A DNA stretch of 55,930 nt from positions 1 through 55,930 of the forward strand of contig JBEVNR010000055.1 of the NCBI GenBank assembly GCA_040507985.1, in the 5' to 3' direction. Position numbers and translations under genes: made by a program. This DNA is from JBEVNR01 sp040507985 (GTDB lineage Bacteria > Pseudomonadota > Alphaproteobacteria > Rickettsiales > UBA6187). Positions 8,318-17,912 of the stretch are shown piece by piece. Under the pieces are notes generated by a model. That model did not search any database. It had not been told where the DNA came from and saw only the letters and a program-made list of their open reading frames with translations. The first letter of the stretch is position 1; each line of letters opens with the position of its first letter.

Positions 8318-11300
8318 ATGGCAAGCAACGATTCACGCGACAATCTCTCCGCCGGCGTCTCGTCTTCGGCCCCGTCGTCCATATGGCCGGCGGAGAAATT
8401 TTATGGCTCTGCCAAAGAAGCGAGCGAAAGCAATCGGTTTATCCGTTCCGTTAAAATGACGAATGTTTTTCGCAAGGCCAATAAAATTCACGCGCCGGAA
8501 GAGCGCGCGAGCGCGCACCTTAATATCGCCAAAGGCGTCGCCGAGGGATCGAAGCCGACGCAAAATGCCTCTTCCGCCTACGAAGCGCTCGAAAACGCTT
8601 TTGTCTCCTCCGCCACGTCGCACCGCACCTATTTCGACCAAATGCAACAGATTGCCGAAACGTTCGCTCACGTAGATAGAAAAACCGGGGCGGCAAAAAC
8701 GCGTACGCTGCGGCAAGCCGAAATCGCAAAGTTTACCCAACAAATTTCTCAATGCAAAACGATTGCGGACAATAAAAAATTGAATTTTGACGTTCGCTTG
8801 AAGGCGGTAGAGAACGCAAAAGACGTCGGAGAGCGCTTTTTTGGAAAAGAGATTGACGCCGGCATAATCGCAGAAAGAGCGTCACTCACCTTAAGGAATG
8901 GGTTAATTCAAGAAAGGGAAGCATATTTCCATGATCTGTTAATTCAAGAAAAGAAGGAATATCTCCACAATGGCAAAAAAATAAATTTAACATCCGTTAT
9001 CCGTAACCCGCTGCCCGGGCAACTTCAAGAGATGCCGACTCTCCCTAAGTTATCCACGCCGGCGCCTTCCGACGGGAAGGGAGGCGTGTCGTTTGGCCTA
9101 CCGATCTCCCCTCCGCCAACAAGACCTCTTCCCGTTCCTCCCGGAAAAAAACTGTATGACTCCGCGCTTTCGGCGGGAAAACAACTTATTGACCCATCTA
9201 CTAGGATTGGCAAGATCGCGAAAGATAATCATCAAACCGCTTTTGAGAACGCATGGAAGTTTGCGGACAAATACCTGCAATTTGACGCCCACGCAAAAGT
9301 AAAAGATTCCGCGCGGCAGACCGTCGACCTATATGCTAACGTCTACGCGCAATTTAACGACGCCAATAAGGAAAAATACGCGCCCAAAATGATTGCCGCC
9401 GTCGATACGGCGCAACGCTTGCATGAAAGCGACCAACTTAGGCATTCGCCGGTATCCGACAAGGCGACGGAAGCCAAGGAAGAGGCGACGCGGAGGGAAT
9501 TCGACTATAAAATCAATCACATTAACGACGTTAGCGAAAAGGGCGATTTTTCTGCCAAACGCGAGGCGTTTCAGGAAGCGGGCGCCCTCATAGATAAAAA
9601 ATATGCCGACGTCGTTCCGGAATGGACGGACAGAACGGGGGACGTCGTCGCAGATCTATACAAAACATTACGCACGCATCCGTCCGCAGGCCGCAATCTA
9701 AAGGTACAAACGGAGATCGCCCGCGATCTTCATGGGCATATGGACGCGATGGGCGACGTCGTCGTAGAAGTTGCTAAGGAAATAAAATTATTATCCTTAA
9801 ATGTCGCTAAAAAAAAGAGCGGACAAGAGGCCGAAAATAATCTGCGTAAGGTCCGAAACGACTCCACGCTACAAAAAGAAGCGCGGGAGGTGGCGGACGT
9901 TCTTCGCGCTTCCGGCGTTTCGGAGAGCATTGGCGTAGCGGACAATCTAAACGCGCTTGCGGGAAATTCCGACAAAAGAGAGATGGAATTATTACAAGAC
10001 GACGTAAATGCAATAAATGAGCTAGCATCAAAAGAGAAAGGGAAGGCGGAAAAAACGGCCAAGGCATCGTTCGAGCGCGCCGAAAAGCTTTCACTCTCCT
10101 CTTTAGGCGAGGAACGCGCTTACCGGATGGCACAGCTTTTTGAGCAACAGGACGAAAAGACGCAACAAAAGTCGGCCATAAAAATGCTTGGCGTTGCAGG
10201 TTCCTTAAAAGAAGCTGAAGTAAGCGAGCTTAAAAAAACGGAGCACCGTTTTGAGGCCGTGAAACAAACGGGAATAAATGCTTCGATTATGGTTGGTTTG
10301 TCGATAGAGCGGGGAGAAACGTTTCCCGACAATGCCGATAGGCCGATAAGGAAAGAAACGCTTCTCGAGAATGCCGATAGGCTGGTAAACAGTTTTGATG
10401 ATGCCTTTGCCATAACGAAAAAAGAAAAAGCGGAGCAAGCGGAATATGTCAAAACGACGGTGGCGAAGGAAAAACAGGTAGCCGCCGGCCTCATGGATGA
10501 AATTAGTAAGTTAAACGACGCTTATCAACCGGGCCAAGACATTTCCGTAAAGGCGGAAGAAATATTCCAAAAAGCGCAGAACGCGGCCGGTTATGCCCAT
10601 ACGCGAAATGAAGGCGTAAGCGCTATGGCCGAAATATATACGGGGCAAGGCAATGAAGCCCAAGGCAAAACCGCAAAGGCAATGGTAGGTGTCGCCCTAT
10701 CAATGAATGCGTCAAAAGAATTGCCCAAAAATGAGCGCGGAATTTCCGAGTCGGGGGAATATGCCGGAATGGCGGCGTCCGTGCACGTGGCGTTGGAAGT
10801 TAGGCGCAATCCCAAAGCAGAAAAAAACAACGATTTGATAAATAGATTTGATAACAGTTTTTTTGGTTCTTCTCCCGAGAAAAGCAAGCTCGAGAAAAGC
10901 AAAAGAGATCGGCAGGTTGATATAATTGTTCAGCGAGAACAAGGCATGGCGAAGGATCTATTGAGTCAAATAGAACAATTAAATCGAAATTCTGGCTTGG
11001 ATCAAGACATTAGCGCGCAAGCAACGCAGATATTTGCGAAGGGAAGCGAGTTTTCCGCTTCTGCATTTACGCAAAACCAAGGCGTAGAGGCAATGAGCAA
11101 AACATTTAGCGTCCAAAGTGAACAAAAACAACAAGAAACGGCCGATATCATGGTAAAAGCTGCCATTGCGGCAAGCGATGAGGCATATTTTAAAGATAGC
11201 AACAATAAATATGACGATATTAGAAATGCGGGAATGGCGGCGACGCGCGAAGCTCAGATAAACATTGCAAGGAACGAAGTATCGGCTAATAGCTCAAAAG

Positions 11301-11812
11301 AGCTGATTCAGGCTTTTGACAAGGCGTTTAACGTCACCCGCGACGAACAACGGCAAAGAAGCGAAGACGTTGCCACTGCGATTCAACGAGATAAAATACT
11401 AAGGGAAAAAGCAAGGGCAGAAAAAGTACCCCAATTTGCTTTACAGAGAGCCATGCAGCGACGCGGCCTTCAAAGCTCTCAGCCGCAAAAAGAAAGCGCG
11501 CCGCAACAACGAGAGACAGCGGCGCCTCCTTCATCTAAAAAGAAAAAATTCCCGCCGGCGTTGCCTTCTGCAAGATTTGCCCAGAAGATGCAGGGCGCAG
11601 AGAAGTCTCCTCTTGATACCATTTCGGAAAGAGCGAATCCTGAGAATCGTATATCCTGGGTTGAGCGTATAAATAATGATATGAAACCGCTTCCGAAACT
11701 TCCCGTAGACCGCACGTCGCAAGAAGTGAAGGGAGCACATACCGCGCAGCTCGCCTTCGAAAAAAGTGCGGCGCTATCTTCTTCGCAAGAAAAAGGAGAA
11801 GGGTTAGCATAG
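8318..11812 (+). CDS. Large coiled-coil protein with three internal repeats, 1164 residues
   Basis: I do not recognise this protein. It is highly charged, rich in Ala, Lys, Glu and Gln, and mostly helical, with no signal peptide or membrane helix. Residues 230-280 are proline-rich (PPPTRPLPVPPGKK). From about 553 to 1010 there are three imperfect repeats of 130-150 residues. Each runs from a helix such as GLMDEISKLND or DLLSQIEQLNR, through QDIS.(K/Q)A..IF.K, GV.AM...., a Met/Ala-rich helix, to a closing F-D-x-(A/S)-F (DDAFAITK, DNSFFGSS, DKAFNVTR). A second Pro/Lys-rich region lies at 1060-1090, with KPLPKLPVDR near 1123. The ATG at 8318 has no clear ribosome-binding site. A secreted scaffold or effector would fit, but this is inference. 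Confidence 0.7.
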   Translation: MASNDSRDNLSAGVSSSAPSSIWPAEKFYGSAKEASESNRFIRSVKMTNVFRKANKIHAPEERASAHLNIAKGVAEGSKPTQNASSAYEALENAFVSSATSHRTYFDQMQQIAETFAHVDRKTGAAKTRTLRQAEIAKFTQQISQCKTIADNKKLNFDVRLKAVENAKDVGERFFGKEIDAGIIAERASLTLRNGLIQEREAYFHDLLIQEKKEYLHNGKKINLTSVIRNPLPGQLQEMPTLPKLSTPAPSDGKGGVSFGLPISPPPTRPLPVPPGKKLYDSALSAGKQLIDPSTRIGKIAKDNHQTAFENAWKFADKYLQFDAHAKVKDSARQTVDLYANVYAQFNDANKEKYAPKMIAAVDTAQRLHESDQLRHSPVSDKATEAKEEATRREFDYKINHINDVSEKGDFSAKREAFQEAGALIDKKYADVVPEWTDRTGDVVADLYKTLRTHPSAGRNLKVQTEIARDLHGHMDAMGDVVVEVAKEIKLLSLNVAKKKSGQEAENNLRKVRNDSTLQKEAREVADVLRASGVSESIGVADNLNALAGNSDKREMELLQDDVNAINELASKEKGKAEKTAKASFERAEKLSLSSLGEERAYRMAQLFEQQDEKTQQKSAIKMLGVAGSLKEAEVSELKKTEHRFEAVKQTGINASIMVGLSIERGETFPDNADRPIRKETLLENADRLVNSFDDAFAITKKEKAEQAEYVKTTVAKEKQVAAGLMDEISKLNDAYQPGQDISVKAEEIFQKAQNAAGYAHTRNEGVSAMAEIYTGQGNEAQGKTAKAMVGVALSMNASKELPKNERGISESGEYAGMAASVHVALEVRRNPKAEKNNDLINRFDNSFFGSSPEKSKLEKSKRDRQVDIIVQREQGMAKDLLSQIEQLNRNSGLDQDISAQATQIFAKGSEFSASAFTQNQGVEAMSKTFSVQSEQKQQETADIMVKAAIAASDEAYFKDSNNKYDDIRNAGMAATREAQINIARNEVSANSSKELIQAFDKAFNVTRDEQRQRSEDVATAIQRDKILREKARAEKVPQFALQRAMQRRGLQSSQPQKESAPQQRETAAPPSSKKKKFPPALPSARFAQKMQGAEKSPLDTISERANPENRISWVERINNDMKPLPKLPVDRTSQEVKGAHTAQLAFEKSAALSSSQEKGEGLA
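9974..11347 (+). repeat. Three tandem protein repeats of 130-150 residues
   Basis: Within the 1164-residue protein, unit 1 is about residues 553-704, unit 2 about 720-860 and unit 3 about 877-1010. Units 2 and 3 align best: QDISVKAEEIFQKA with QDISAQATQIFAKG, NEGVSAMAEIY with NQGVEAMSKTF, and INRFDNSFF with IQAFDKAFN. Unit 1 is more diverged. DNA identity is low, so the duplication is old. Confidence 0.65.
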
Positions 11813-11839
11813 CGTCCGTATGTAGCGTGTCGGATTGTT

Positions 11840-12694
11840 TCATCCGCTTTCCATATGCCGCAAAAACTTGTTTTCCGCCCATATGCCGATATCTTCCCTA
11901 AAGATTACGTAAGGCGCGACGGCCCGGACCGCTTTGATTTTTATGCCGCTTGATGAGGCGAAGGCCGTGTCCGCCGTCAATAGGGCGCGCAAGGGGAATC
12001 GTCCTTCCCGCACGGGAAAGGGCGAGGTTTGTATGACGCGCGCCCGGACGACGCCCGCGAGCGCGCCGGTATCGAGCGAAGGCGTAAAAAGCGTTCGGCG
12101 CTTTATCCAAAATATGTTCGCCGACGCGCACCCCGCCACGCATCCGTCCGGGGTCAGGAATAACGATTCGTCCGCGCCGCGCCGCTTCGCCTCGTTCAAT
12201 GCTAGTATGGACGACAGCCCTTGCAGCGTCTTGCATGCGGTCGGAATGCATTCCGGGGGAATTTTGCGATACGACGCCACGCGGAGCGTCCAAGGCTTGA
12301 TCTTTCGCGCCGGCAACGGACGCAACGTTAAGACGCAGCGCGCAACGATGCGGGAAGGCATGGCGTAGCCCGATCCCCCGCCGCCGCGCGTGACGACCAG
12401 ACGCGCCAGCGCGTTCGGCGCGCCGTTCCGCGCGCACGCCTCGCGGCATAATTTTTCCACATCGAAGGGGAAGGGAGGAAGGCGAAGCAGGCGTTCGGCG
12501 ATGCGCAGCCTGGCGACGTGCTCGCAGGCATATACAGGCGCTCCGCCTTCGATGCGAACGGTTTCAAACGCGCCGTCGCCCAGCCTTACGCCCCGATCGT
12601 CGGCCGGGAAAACGGGGCTAGCAATAGGTCTCCACTCCGCGACGCGGATTTTTTTTTCGTCGTATTCTCCGTAAAAGAAGAGGGTTGCGCGCAT
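11840..12694 (-). CDS. Class IV aminotransferase / aminodeoxychorismate lyase-like protein
   Basis: The 284-residue protein is a fold-type IV pyridoxal phosphate enzyme. DDRGVRLGDGAFETVRI (near 32) is the N-terminal family block. The predicted Schiff-base lysine lies in ACKTLQGLSSILALNEAKRR (near 168). GCVAGCASANIFW is the cofactor-phosphate block. The size and DGAFETVR favour aminodeoxychorismate lyase (folate pathway), but branched-chain or D-amino-acid aminotransferase cannot be excluded. It is convergent with the 1164-residue gene and divergent from the solute-binding protein gene. No clear ribosome-binding site is visible at ATG 12694. Confidence 0.75.
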   Translation of the reverse strand: MRATLFFYGEYDEKKIRVAEWRPIASPVFPADDRGVRLGDGAFETVRIEGGAPVYACEHVARLRIAERLLRLPPFPFDVEKLCREACARNGAPNALARLVVTRGGGGSGYAMPSRIVARCVLTLRPLPARKIKPWTLRVASYRKIPPECIPTACKTLQGLSSILALNEAKRRGADESLFLTPDGCVAGCASANIFWIKRRTLFTPSLDTGALAGVVRARVIQTSPFPVREGRFPLRALLTADTAFASSSGIKIKAVRAVAPYVIFREDIGIWAENKFLRHMESG

Positions 12695-12771
12695 TTTTTT
12701 AGGAAGCTATGATAAGGCTTTAATACGGGCCGTTAAGGGGCGTTCGACAAAAAGAGTGAAGTTCCGACGCG

Positions 12772-13911
12772 ATGAGAGTTCATATCATGGCCTGGCTGTG
12801 TGCGGCAAGCGCTTTCGCAGCGGCTTTTTTAACGGTGTTTTTTGCCTCTCGCCCTCCGGTTCCGCCAGTCCTAAAGAAAAATCCGTCCGTCATATCCAAA
12901 AATAAAGACGTTTCCCCGCCTAAGGCCGACGCTAAAACAACCGTTCGGCCGACTTCCGACGCGCCGTTGCGATCTCCGGAGGAGCCGACGCTGGTCGTCG
13001 CGTCGTCGCGCCCCGTCGAGCCGCTCTTTCCTCTTTTTCACGCCTTTACCGAACGCACCGGCATAAAAGTCAGCGCCTTTATGGCCGACATTGCGGAATT
13101 AGAGGGCGACGCCCCGGCGGACGTCATGCTCGCCGACCGGCTCGCTCCGCTCGCTCTTGCAAAAAAAGAGGGGAAGTTGGCGCTGATCTCGTCGCCGGCC
13201 CTGGTTAAAAACGTTCCCTCCGGACTGCGCGATCCGGACGGCGCGTGGTATGCGGCCGGCGTGTTCGCGAGGGCAATTTTTTTTCCTCCCGAAAGTTTCG
13301 ACAAAAAAAAGAACGCGCCGGATTCCTACGACGACGTAACGGACAAGCGATTTCAGGGAAAATTATTGCTCGTCGCCGGCGACGAGGCGGGCGGCGCCTC
13401 CATGCTCGCCGACGCCATGGCGACGCTGGGGGAGAAAAAAGCGGCGTCATGGTGGCAAAAAATACGGAAGAACGTTGCGCCTTATTCCCCGGAAGACGGA
13501 GCCGCCTTATTGCGGGCCTTGGCGTCCGGCAAGGGAGCGGCGGGGCTAGCGGACAGCCGCGATTACGTCAAGCTCGCCTTTTCCGGCTATGCGAAGGATC
13601 GCGCGGTGGTGGAGGGATTGGCTATGCGCACGCCTTCCTCTAAGGAAGGGGGGGCGTGGATAGACGCCGCCGCCGCCGCCGTGTTGAAAAAATCGTTGCG
13701 CCCCGGAAATGCCAAGGCGTTCATCGAATTTTTGACGTCGGAGGAAGGACAAAAGTTGTACGGCTACGCCTACGGCGAATTTTCCGTGCAATCCGACGCC
13801 GCTTCCGTTCCTCCCTTAAGTCGCGGAGAAAAGCTTTTTTACGACCCGAGCCTTCCCGCCGCCGCCGCTCCGTTTATTCCGAAGGCGCGGCATGTTTTGG
13901 ATGGGCGCTAA
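12772..13911 (+). CDS. Periplasmic solute-binding protein, iron(III)/AfuA-like
   Basis: The 379-residue protein starts with a hydrophobic export or anchor segment (residues 5-28, AWLCAASAFAAAFLTVFFAS). A Pro/Lys linker to about 80 follows, then an extracellular solute-binding domain. Its pattern matches Fe(III)-type binding proteins: FHAFTERTGIKVSAF, then ADVMLADRLAPL, and the C-terminal FIEFLTSEEGQKLYGYAYGEF. The permease and ATPase partners are absent here, so the substrate is unknown. An eight-base dyad (13915-13922 with 13954-13961) follows the stop. Confidence 0.75.
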   Translation: MRVHIMAWLCAASAFAAAFLTVFFASRPPVPPVLKKNPSVISKNKDVSPPKADAKTTVRPTSDAPLRSPEEPTLVVASSRPVEPLFPLFHAFTERTGIKVSAFMADIAELEGDAPADVMLADRLAPLALAKKEGKLALISSPALVKNVPSGLRDPDGAWYAAGVFARAIFFPPESFDKKKNAPDSYDDVTDKRFQGKLLLVAGDEAGGASMLADAMATLGEKKAASWWQKIRKNVAPYSPEDGAALLRALASGKGAAGLADSRDYVKLAFSGYAKDRAVVEGLAMRTPSSKEGGAWIDAAAAAVLKKSLRPGNAKAFIEFLTSEEGQKLYGYAYGEFSVQSDAASVPPLSRGEKLFYDPSLPAAAAPFIPKARHVLDGR

Positions 13912-14024
13912 ATAGGCAAGGCTCCGGACGAGCGTCAAATTCATTTCACATTCGCCTTGCCCCAACTCACAATGCAGGGTAAAAGATATATAGGGAAAGT
14001 CAATTAATCATAGGGTTGCGCCTT

Positions 14025-14864
14025 ATGGAATCGCACAAGAAGCTTCACGACTACCATTTGGTGGACCCTAGTCCTTGGCCGTTTTTGTCCGCTTTCGCCG
14101 CCATGGGCATGTTTGCGGGGTTGGCGTTGTTCGTCAACGGCAAACCGCATGTAGGCATTCCGTTGGGAGCGGCGGGATTGGCGTCGGTGTTGCTGATGAT
14201 GTTCGTCTGGTGGCGCGACGTCGTGCGAGAAGGCGTAAGGGAGCATAACCACACTTCCGTGGTGCGACGGGGGTTGCGCCTTGGCATGGCGTTGTTCATC
14301 ATGTCGGAAGTGATGTTTTTTTTCGCGTTTTTTTGGTCGTTCTTCAAGGCGGCGCTTTCGCCCGTCTTGCAATTCGACGGCGCGACGATTTTTACCTCCG
14401 ACAAGGTGGCTCCCGGAATATGGCCCCCCGCGCACATTCCGACGCTGGACGCGTGGGACGTGCCTTTCCTCAACACCGTCATTTTGCTGCTCTCCGGCAC
14501 CACCGTAACGTGGGCGCATTATTGTCTGCATCACGGCAGGAGGAAAGAAACGCTACGGGCGCTCGGCATAACCATTTTACTGGGCATCGCCTTTACCGGC
14601 TTGCAGGCGATAGAATACGCGCACGCGGAGTTCGGCTTTAAGGAAGGGATCTATCCCTCCAATTTCTATATGGCCACCGGCTTTCACGGCGCGCACGTCA
14701 TTATCGGCACGTTGTTTTTAACGGTGTGCTGGCTGCGGATACGCAAGGGACAAATGCTGCCGCCCCAAGGCAATCTCGGCTTCGAGTTCGCCGCGTGGTA
14801 TTGGCACTTCGTCGACGTGGTGTGGTTATTTTTGTTCTCCGGCGTATACGTGTTCGGAAGCTGA
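14025..14864 (+). CDS. ctaE: Cytochrome c oxidase subunit III
   Basis: The 279-residue membrane protein is subunit III of the aa3-type haem-copper oxidase. Seven hydrophobic helices are visible. The hallmark blocks are HDYHLVDPSPWPFL at the N-terminus, SEVMFFFAFFWSFF, HIPTLDAWDVPFLNT, and the C-terminal ATGFHGAHVIIGT and WYWHFVDVVWLFLF. I chose ATG 14025, with TAGGG nine bases upstream, over an in-frame TTG at 14016. The stop overlaps the SURF1 start by one base (TGATG), the order known from alphaproteobacterial cta operons. Subunits I and II and CtaG are not upstream here. Confidence 0.95.
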   Translation: MESHKKLHDYHLVDPSPWPFLSAFAAMGMFAGLALFVNGKPHVGIPLGAAGLASVLLMMFVWWRDVVREGVREHNHTSVVRRGLRLGMALFIMSEVMFFFAFFWSFFKAALSPVLQFDGATIFTSDKVAPGIWPPAHIPTLDAWDVPFLNTVILLLSGTTVTWAHYCLHHGRRKETLRALGITILLGIAFTGLQAIEYAHAEFGFKEGIYPSNFYMATGFHGAHVIIGTLFLTVCWLRIRKGQMLPPQGNLGFEFAAWYWHFVDVVWLFLFSGVYVFGS

Positions 14865-15583
14865 TGCGCGATTCCGCCTCTCGTTTTCGGTTGCTTGCGC
14901 TAACCGTCCTTGCCGGCGCCATATTGGCCGGGCTTGGCGCCTGGCAAGTCGCCCGTTACTTTCAGGCGAAGGATAGGCGCGAACGCGTGGACGCCGCCCA
15001 ATCCGCGCCTCCGCTTCCGTGGAGGAAAGGGGCGGCGCCGGAGCTATATCGCCGGATTGTCTTAAGCGGAAAATTTCCCGCCGCGCGTCCGGCCCTGCTT
15101 TACGTCGGGCCGCTTGCGCCAAACGGCGAGATCGGGTTCGACGTGCTGCGTCCGTTTGAGACGAAGGACGGCGAAAAAATTCTGGTCAACGTCGGATGGA
15201 TTCCCGATCGATTGAAGTCCGATTACGACGTCGAGCTGCGGGCGAAGAAGGCGTCGCTCCTGCCGGCCACGGTCGTGCCGGGCGAGCGTCCGGGCCGATT
15301 CACTCCCGACAACGACGTGCGCCACAATTACTGGTTTTGGGCGGACATGGACGCGCTTGCCGCGCAATTTTCCTTAACCGAAAAAAATCTCTTCGCGATG
15401 CGCACGCCGGCTCCGAACAAAAAAGCAAGCTCTCCGATCTATCCGCTCGCAAGGACGGCCTCTCCTCGCCCCTCCTTGCCCCATGCGCAATATGCGCTCA
15501 CCTGGCTCAGTCTTCTCTTGATTTTAATTATTATCGCGCTAAGATGGACGCGCGCGGAAAAAGAGAAGGAAATGCCTGCGTAG
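14864..15583 (+). CDS. SURF1 family cytochrome oxidase assembly protein
   Basis: The 239-residue protein assists insertion of haem a into cytochrome oxidase. It has the SURF1 layout: an N-terminal membrane helix (11-28) followed by GAWQVARYFQAKDRR, a periplasmic domain with LVNVGWIPD and HNYWFWADMDAL, and a C-terminal membrane helix (LTWLSLLLILIIIAL). The start overlaps the ctaE stop, so it is co-translated with subunit III. The length is normal. Confidence 0.9.
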   Translation: MRDSASRFRLLALTVLAGAILAGLGAWQVARYFQAKDRRERVDAAQSAPPLPWRKGAAPELYRRIVLSGKFPAARPALLYVGPLAPNGEIGFDVLRPFETKDGEKILVNVGWIPDRLKSDYDVELRAKKASLLPATVVPGERPGRFTPDNDVRHNYWFWADMDALAAQFSLTEKNLFAMRTPAPNKKASSPIYPLARTASPRPSLPHAQYALTWLSLLLILIIIALRWTRAEKEKEMPA

Positions 15584-15662
15584 GCGCAGGCCGGCCTTTC
15601 ATGGAACGGGAAGGCAGGGAATAAAACAATCACTATGTCATATAAACCGTATTAGCTGTCTC

Positions 15663-17168
15663 ATGGAAAAGAAAAAACCCTATTTTATACTTGAAGAAAT
15701 ATTTGAAAAAGTATCGCATTTGCAATCAGCGCAAAGTTTGCTGCACTGGGACTCCGAAACCTACATGCCGTCCTCCGCCGCCTCCGATCGCGCCGACGAA
15801 ATCGCCACGCTTTCGTCGGTGGTGGACGCCGTCGTCGCCGATAAGGGCGTCGCGGCGTTGCTGGAAGACGCCGAAGGCGACGCCGGCAATTTACGTCCGG
15901 CGCAAAAGCGTAATTTAGAGCTGATGCGGCGCAAATGGAAGGAGTACGCCTCTTCCCCGTCGCGCCTGCGCACCGAACTGGCGCGCAAAGGGGCGGAATG
16001 CTGCTTTATCTGGCGCGACGCCAAAAAGGAAGGCGATTTTAATAAAGTTCTTCCCCATTTAAAGGAAATCGTACGGTTGGTGCGCGAAAAGGCGGCGGCA
16101 AAATCGAAGTTTTTGCTTTGCACCCCCTACGAATCATTGGTGGACAGTTATGACCCCGGTCGTCGCCAGGGCGATTTGGACGCCTTGTTCCGCTCGTTTA
16201 AGGAAACCTTGCCGCAATTGATCGCCGACGTTATCGCGCATCAAGAAAAGCAAGACAAGATTAAAGCGTTCAAACTCACGGTTCCCGCCGCAAAGCAGCA
16301 CGAGTTCGTGTGCCAATTGATAAAGCATACCGGATTTTCCGACGCGGTCGGACGCATCGACGTCAGCGCCCATCCTTTCTGTGCGGGCAACCGCAACAAC
16401 GTGCGCATCACCGCCCGTTACGCCGAAGACGACGTGCTTTCCGGCATTATGGCGGCGATGCACGAATCCGGCCACGCCTCGTACCAACAAGGATTGCCGA
16501 CCGCCATGCCGCACCAACCGGTGTGCGAAGACATGGGCATGTCGATTCACGAAAGCCAGTCCCTGTTCGTCGAAATGCAACTTTGCCGCACTAAGCCCTT
16601 TATGCGCTACTTGTCGAAAGCGATTAAAGCGCACACCGGAAGCCGCAGCAAGGCATTGGAAGACGATCAACTCTACCGCCACGTGACGCAAGTGACGCCC
16701 GGCTTCATTCGCGTCGACGCCGACGAGGTGACGTACCCCGCGCACGTGCTGATTCGGTACTACATCGAGCGCTATTTAATTAGCGGCGACATGGAGGTCG
16801 AAGACGTCCCCGACGCGTGGGCGCAAGGTTACGAAAAATTCTTCGGCATTAAGCCCGACAACCATACGGTCGGTTGCTTGCAGGACATTCATTGGATGGA
16901 CGGCACGTTCGGCTATTTCCCCTGCTACGCCATCGGCGCCATTTACGCGGCGCAATTGGGAGCAAAAGCGCGGGAAGATGTGGAAACCTTGGCGGAGGAT
17001 TTGGAAAAAGGCGATTTCCGCACCGCGCGCGCCTGGCTGGACGAGCATATTTACTCGCAAGGATCGCGCTACTATCCCGAACGCCTTATCAAGGAAGCGT
17101 GCGGCGAAGGGCTTAATCCGCAACTTTATTTATCGTACCTGCGCGAAAAATATGCGCCGGAGGAATAG
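15663..17168 (+). CDS. M32-family metallocarboxypeptidase (carboxypeptidase Taq)
   Basis: The 501-residue cytoplasmic enzyme removes C-terminal residues from peptides using a zinc-type metal ion. The metal motif HESGH is at residues 267-271. The third ligand and the family blocks MSIHESQSLFVEM and RVDADEVTYPAHVLIRY follow, as in the thermophilic carboxypeptidase 1 family. The length is typical. It is a single gene, with short intergenic stretches on each side. Confidence 0.93.
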   Translation: MEKKKPYFILEEIFEKVSHLQSAQSLLHWDSETYMPSSAASDRADEIATLSSVVDAVVADKGVAALLEDAEGDAGNLRPAQKRNLELMRRKWKEYASSPSRLRTELARKGAECCFIWRDAKKEGDFNKVLPHLKEIVRLVREKAAAKSKFLLCTPYESLVDSYDPGRRQGDLDALFRSFKETLPQLIADVIAHQEKQDKIKAFKLTVPAAKQHEFVCQLIKHTGFSDAVGRIDVSAHPFCAGNRNNVRITARYAEDDVLSGIMAAMHESGHASYQQGLPTAMPHQPVCEDMGMSIHESQSLFVEMQLCRTKPFMRYLSKAIKAHTGSRSKALEDDQLYRHVTQVTPGFIRVDADEVTYPAHVLIRYYIERYLISGDMEVEDVPDAWAQGYEKFFGIKPDNHTVGCLQDIHWMDGTFGYFPCYAIGAIYAAQLGAKAREDVETLAEDLEKGDFRTARAWLDEHIYSQGSRYYPERLIKEACGEGLNPQLYLSYLREKYAPEE

Positions 17169-17327
17169 CCCTTCGCGCGAGAAATCCATTAAATCTCTTG
17201 CATGCCCCATCTTTTCCCTGCGCGTCGTCCGTAAATTCTTATTTGCTCCTTTTATCCGTTTCCGGTATATCTTTCGGGGTAAGGTTCGTCTTAATTAGAT
17301 GGACGTAAAAAAGAGGGAACGTCGCTC

Positions 17328-17912
17328 ATGAATGCCGAGCCGCATCCTTGGACGCTGCTTCGCCAATGGCGGGACGACGCCATGCGGCGTGACGTGCCGG
17401 AGCCTGCTTGGACCGTTCTTGCCACCGCCTCGACAAGCGGCGTTCCGTCCGCCCGCGTGGTGCTGGTTAAGCGGGCCGACGAAAACGGATTCGTCTTTTT
17501 TACCAATAAAGAAAGCCGAAAAGGCGCGGAACTGCTTGCCAATCCTTGCGCGGCCTTATGCTATTTTTGGGAGGAGACGGGGCGGCAGCTTCGCGTCGAA
17601 GGCAAGGTCGAACAGATATCGGACGACGAATCGGACCGATATTTCCAAGAACGCGCCCGCGCCAGCCGCGTCGGCGCATGGGCGTCCAAACAATCGCAAC
17701 CCATTGCCGAAGAAGGCGGTCTCATGCGCCGCCTGGAGGAATGCGAAGCGCGGTTTCGCGGCCAAGACGTGCCGCGCCCCCCGCATTGGGGCGGTTTTCG
17801 CCTTGTTCCTTCGGTCGTAGAATTTTGGCGCGAAGGAAAATTTCGTCTGCACGAACGCATCCGTTACACCAAAGAGGACGAGCAATGGAAAAGGGAAGCG
17901 CTATATCCATGA
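17328..17912 (+). CDS. pdxH: Pyridoxamine 5'-phosphate oxidase
   Basis: The 194-residue FMN enzyme makes pyridoxal 5'-phosphate from the pyridoxine or pyridoxamine phosphates. Family blocks are SARVVLVKRADENGFVFFTN (FMN binding), PCAALCYFWEETGRQLRVEG, the C-terminal PPHWGGFRLVPSVVEFW, and RLHERIRYT. The length is at the short end of the family. The last bases form ATGA with the pyrF start, so the two are probably one operon. The joint presence of pdxH, pyrF and panB suggests a cofactor/nucleotide cluster without a common pathway. Confidence 0.95.
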   Translation: MNAEPHPWTLLRQWRDDAMRRDVPEPAWTVLATASTSGVPSARVVLVKRADENGFVFFTNKESRKGAELLANPCAALCYFWEETGRQLRVEGKVEQISDDESDRYFQERARASRVGAWASKQSQPIAEEGGLMRRLEECEARFRGQDVPRPPHWGGFRLVPSVVEFWREGKFRLHERIRYTKEDEQWKREALYP

